Shown here: positions 4,470 to 6,492 of the stretch, piece by piece | How positions within the stretch are numbered: the first letter of the stretch is position 1 | How the letters are laid out: each line of letters begins with the position of its first letter | NCBI GenBank assembly: GCA_945872325.1 | Contig: CAMBZY010000190.1 | Location: 1-6,492, forward strand | Length of the DNA: 6,492 nucleotides | Direction: 5' to 3' | Source: Candidatus Kuenenia stuttgartensis | GTDB taxonomy: Bacteria; Planctomycetota; Planctomycetia; Isosphaerales; Isosphaeraceae | Notes under the pieces: generated by a model | Told to the model about the DNA's origin: nothing | Databases searched by the model: none | Seen by the model: the letters and a program-made list of their open reading frames with translations, nothing else | Made by a program: the position numbers and the translations under genes

Positions 4470-5264
4470 ATGATGAATCCAAACCATCCAGAAAAAACCG
4501 CTGTCGTCACCGGCGGCTCACGCGGTATCGGACGAGGCATCGTCCTTCAACTAGCAAAACTTGGTTTCAAAATCGTCATTCACTCCCGAACCGGTGGCGA
4601 ACCTGCCCAACAAACAAAACGGGACGCCCTTTTGGCCGGCTCCCCTGAAGTTCTCTGCATGGAAGCTGACCTCGCCGATCACGATCAGTACAACTCCTTT
4701 GTTCAAAGGACATTCGATCATCTCGGCAGTTGTCACGTCTGGGTCAATAATGCGGGGATCGCACCTCAAGTTCGGGCCGATCTCCTCGAAACCACCCCCG
4801 AAAGCTGGGATCATGTCCTCAACACCAACCTCAAAGGACCATTCTTCCTCACCCAGTCCGTTGCAAAATTCATGCTTAACCAGAGATTACACAACGATTT
4901 TAGCACCCCTGATCACATCATTTTCGTCACCTCCATCTCCAGCACCGTGGCCAGCATTCAGCGCGGTGAATACTGCGTCTCAAAAGCCGGCTTAAGCATG
5001 GTCGCCCAACTTTTTGCGGCCCGATTAGCCAGCCAGGGTGTGATTGTGACCGAAATCAGGCCTGGCATTATTGCCACCGATATGACCGCCTCTGTCAAAG
5101 ATAAATACGACTCTCTGATTGCTCAAGGTCTTGTTCCACAAGCACGTTGGGGCACGCCTGAAGATGTCGGGAAAGTCGTGACTGCGATCGCCCGTGGAGA
5201 CCTGAACTTTAGTACAGGCGCCGTAATCACTGTAGACGGTGGACTCACAATCGCACGATTGTAA
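4470..5264 (+). CDS. Short-chain dehydrogenase/reductase, 3-ketoacyl-ACP reductase (FabG)-like
   Basis: A classical SDR of 264 residues with a single Rossmann domain, expected to reduce a ketone or oxidise an alcohol using NAD(P)H. The cofactor loop TGGSRGIG is at 14-21, an R40 after the second strand (IHSR) hints at NADPH, NNAG is at 93-96, and the catalytic set is N120, S155, Y168 (YCVSK) and K172. RPGIIATDM (197-205) and the C-terminal GAVITVDGG are also family features. Annotation pipelines often call such proteins 3-ketoacyl-ACP reductase, but no fatty-acid genes (fabD, acpP, fabF) are adjacent, so the substrate is open and another sugar- or alcohol-type ketoreductase is possible. Tandem ATGs at 4470 and 4473 start the gene and no Shine-Dalgarno is evident. 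It is followed 92 bases later by the efflux adaptor gene on the same strand. Confidence 0.92.
   Translation: MMNPNHPEKTAVVTGGSRGIGRGIVLQLAKLGFKIVIHSRTGGEPAQQTKRDALLAGSPEVLCMEADLADHDQYNSFVQRTFDHLGSCHVWVNNAGIAPQVRADLLETTPESWDHVLNTNLKGPFFLTQSVAKFMLNQRLHNDFSTPDHIIFVTSISSTVASIQRGEYCVSKAGLSMVAQLFAARLASQGVIVTEIRPGIIATDMTASVKDKYDSLIAQGLVPQARWGTPEDVGKVVTAIARGDLNFSTGAVITVDGGLTIARL
5247..5262 (+). repeat. Perfect 7-base inverted repeat at the SDR stop codon
   Basis: ACAATCG (5247-5253) and CGATTGT (5256-5262) are separated by two bases and run into the TAA stop (5262-5264). No T run follows directly; the nearest, TTTTTT at 5287-5292, is 24 bases on. It may stabilise the mRNA end or be chance in coding sequence. 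Confidence 0.35.
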
Positions 5265-5356
5265 AGTTAACGCTAGCCACCAGAAGTTTTTTCCATTAGG
5301 ATCATTGTCATCGTGAAGTCGGTCACTGCAGTTTGCATCAAGAATGAGCACTCGCC

Positions 5357-6492
5357 ATGTCCTCAAGATGGTCTTTCCGTACGCTCAACATCGTCGTTCC
5401 TTGTATTTTGCTCCTCCTCAACGGTTGCTCAAACAGTGCTCCAACACTCTCAAAACCTCCGGAACTGGTCGTCACAGTCGCTCATCCTGTTCAGAAATCT
5501 GTACTGAGTTATGACGAATTCACAGGCCGGACAGAAGCGGTCGGACTGGTTGAAGTTCGAGCAAGAGTCAGTGGTTACCTCAACAAAGTTGCTTTCGAAG
5601 AAGGCAGTGAGGTAAAAAAAGGCGATCTTCTTTTCGAGATTGATCCCCGTCCATTCCAGGCGGATCTGGATCGAATCCAAGCTCGATTGACTAGCGATGA
5701 AGCCAAACTCCGTGAGCTGACTGCCGAATATACACGAAATAAAGTCCTCCACGACCGCCGTGCCATCAGCCTTGAAGAACTTCAGCAAAGCGAAGCGGCT
5801 CGCGATGTGGCTGCTGCCAATATCAACGCCACCAAGGCCGAAATTTCCAAGGCAAAACTTGACCTCGAATTCAGCCGCGTCACGGCTCCAATCGCTGGCC
5901 GCGTGAGCCGTGCTGAGATTAAGGAAGGCAATCTGATCTCGCCACAGACCGGCAATTCGCCGATCCTGACATCAATCGTTCCACAATCACCGATTTATGT
6001 TTATTTCGACGTCGATGAACGCCGGCTGATCCGCCACCTGAAAATGATCAGCGATAAGAATTTGACGCCTGAGCGTATCAAAGAAGCCAAAATGACGGTG
6101 GATCTGGGCCTTTCGGACACCACCGACTACCCGTTCCACGGCTCTATCGACTTTGCCGATAATCAGGTCGATGCCAGCACAGGCACGATGAAAGTCAGAG
6201 GCGTTTTTGAGAACCCCAAGCGGCTCCTCACTCCTGGCCTTTTTGCACGTGTCAGAATTCCTGAAACTGCTCCTCATCAAGCAGTTCTGATCCCCGATAT
6301 GGCAATCCTGACGGACCAGAATCTGAAATATGTCTGGACCGTCAACGCTGGCAAAGTTGCTCGCCGCAACATCAAGCTGGGTAACGTGATCCAAGGAGTT
6401 CGCGAAGTGGCGGAAGGTCTCAATCCTGAAGAGCAGGTGATCGTGATCGGTATCCAGAAGGTCCGCGAAGGCGCCACAGTCACCCCTAAACT
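5357..6492 (+). CDS. RND efflux periplasmic adaptor (membrane fusion protein) lipoprotein, 3' end outside window
   Basis: The frame is open from ATG 5357 to the right edge (378 codons), so the gene is nearly complete for a family of about 370-410 residues. It is an AcrA/MexA-type adaptor that links an inner-membrane RND pump to an outer-membrane channel. The N-terminus is a lipoprotein signal: hydrophobic 12-21 and LLLNGC with Cys24, as in AcrA. The first half of the lipoyl domain is at about 66-100 (VRARVSGYLNKVAFEEGSEV, then KKGDLLFEIDPRPF), a coiled-coil hairpin at about 101-167, the second lipoyl half at 168-194 (SRVTAPIAGRV), then the beta-barrel (from about IVPQSPIYVYFDVDE) and membrane-proximal domains (LIPDMAILTD and after). 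No strong ribosome site is seen. The pump gene is expected just downstream. The 92 bases before it hold no convincing promoter, so readthrough from the SDR gene is possible. Pump substrate unknown. Confidence 0.93.
   Translation, partial: MSSRWSFRTLNIVVPCILLLLNGCSNSAPTLSKPPELVVTVAHPVQKSVLSYDEFTGRTEAVGLVEVRARVSGYLNKVAFEEGSEVKKGDLLFEIDPRPFQADLDRIQARLTSDEAKLRELTAEYTRNKVLHDRRAISLEELQQSEAARDVAAANINATKAEISKAKLDLEFSRVTAPIAGRVSRAEIKEGNLISPQTGNSPILTSIVPQSPIYVYFDVDERRLIRHLKMISDKNLTPERIKEAKMTVDLGLSDTTDYPFHGSIDFADNQVDASTGTMKVRGVFENPKRLLTPGLFARVRIPETAPHQAVLIPDMAILTDQNLKYVWTVNAGKVARRNIKLGNVIQGVREVAEGLNPEEQVIVIGIQKVREGATVTPK

Noticed and set aside
4561..4995. 144-codon overlapping + strand frame inside the SDR gene
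   Set aside because: It is rich in Ser, Pro and Thr from frame-shifted reading of a conserved SDR and has no independent support.
5450..6394. Antisense open frames inside the efflux adaptor gene
   Set aside because: The + strand frame encodes a clear lipoyl domain, coiled-coil and beta-barrel adaptor. The antisense frames have no family features.
1..6492. CRISPR array, insertion sequence or phage genes
   Set aside because: There are no regularly spaced repeats, no transposase or integrase, and no structural phage gene. The only repeats are short promoter-type or hairpin elements.

Overview
The window looks like ordinary chromosome from a planctomycete-type bacterium (Planctomycetota). This is inferred from gene content, not from any search. 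The signs are a large-type ECF sigma factor with the TxW and GRFRxxL signatures common in that phylum, a chromosomal CsrA homologue, a PfpI-like protein with the HDFEPGxDTYTEKxGY signature, many starts without a clear Shine-Dalgarno sequence, tRNAs without encoded CCA, and moderate GC content. No phage, insertion sequence, CRISPR array or plasmid function was seen.

Layout. Bases 1-60 are the end of a + strand gene that looks like the C-terminus of a c-type cytochrome domain. An ECF sigma factor follows (best start 218, end 940). A 258-base gap then holds a repeat-rich promoter region and a structured leader for csrA (1199-1408). Facing csrA on the - strand is a DJ-1/PfpI protein (1464-2009). 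It diverges from a metallo-beta-lactamase/beta-CASP RNase (2328-3707) across a 318-base gap that holds a promoter on each strand and a strong 24-base inverted repeat. A small - strand lipoprotein of unknown function (3741-3992) faces the RNase. Two arginine tRNAs (anticodons CCT and TCT) lie on the - strand at 4196-4373. They diverge from an SDR/FabG-like oxidoreductase (4470-5264), and the 96 bases between carry overlapping mirror-image promoter elements. The last gene, from 5357 and running off the right edge, is the periplasmic adaptor lipoprotein of an RND-type efflux system.

How the parts relate. Most genes are singly transcribed housekeeping or regulatory genes rather than one pathway. 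There is a loose theme of gene-expression control: sigma factor, CsrA, a beta-CASP RNase and tRNAs. The most interesting structure is the csrA leader. The likely ribosome-binding GGAG sits in the loop of a small perfect hairpin, with two more GGA sites upstream, one matching the core of the CsrA consensus. This suggests CsrA represses its own translation. I do not see a clearly new multi-gene system.
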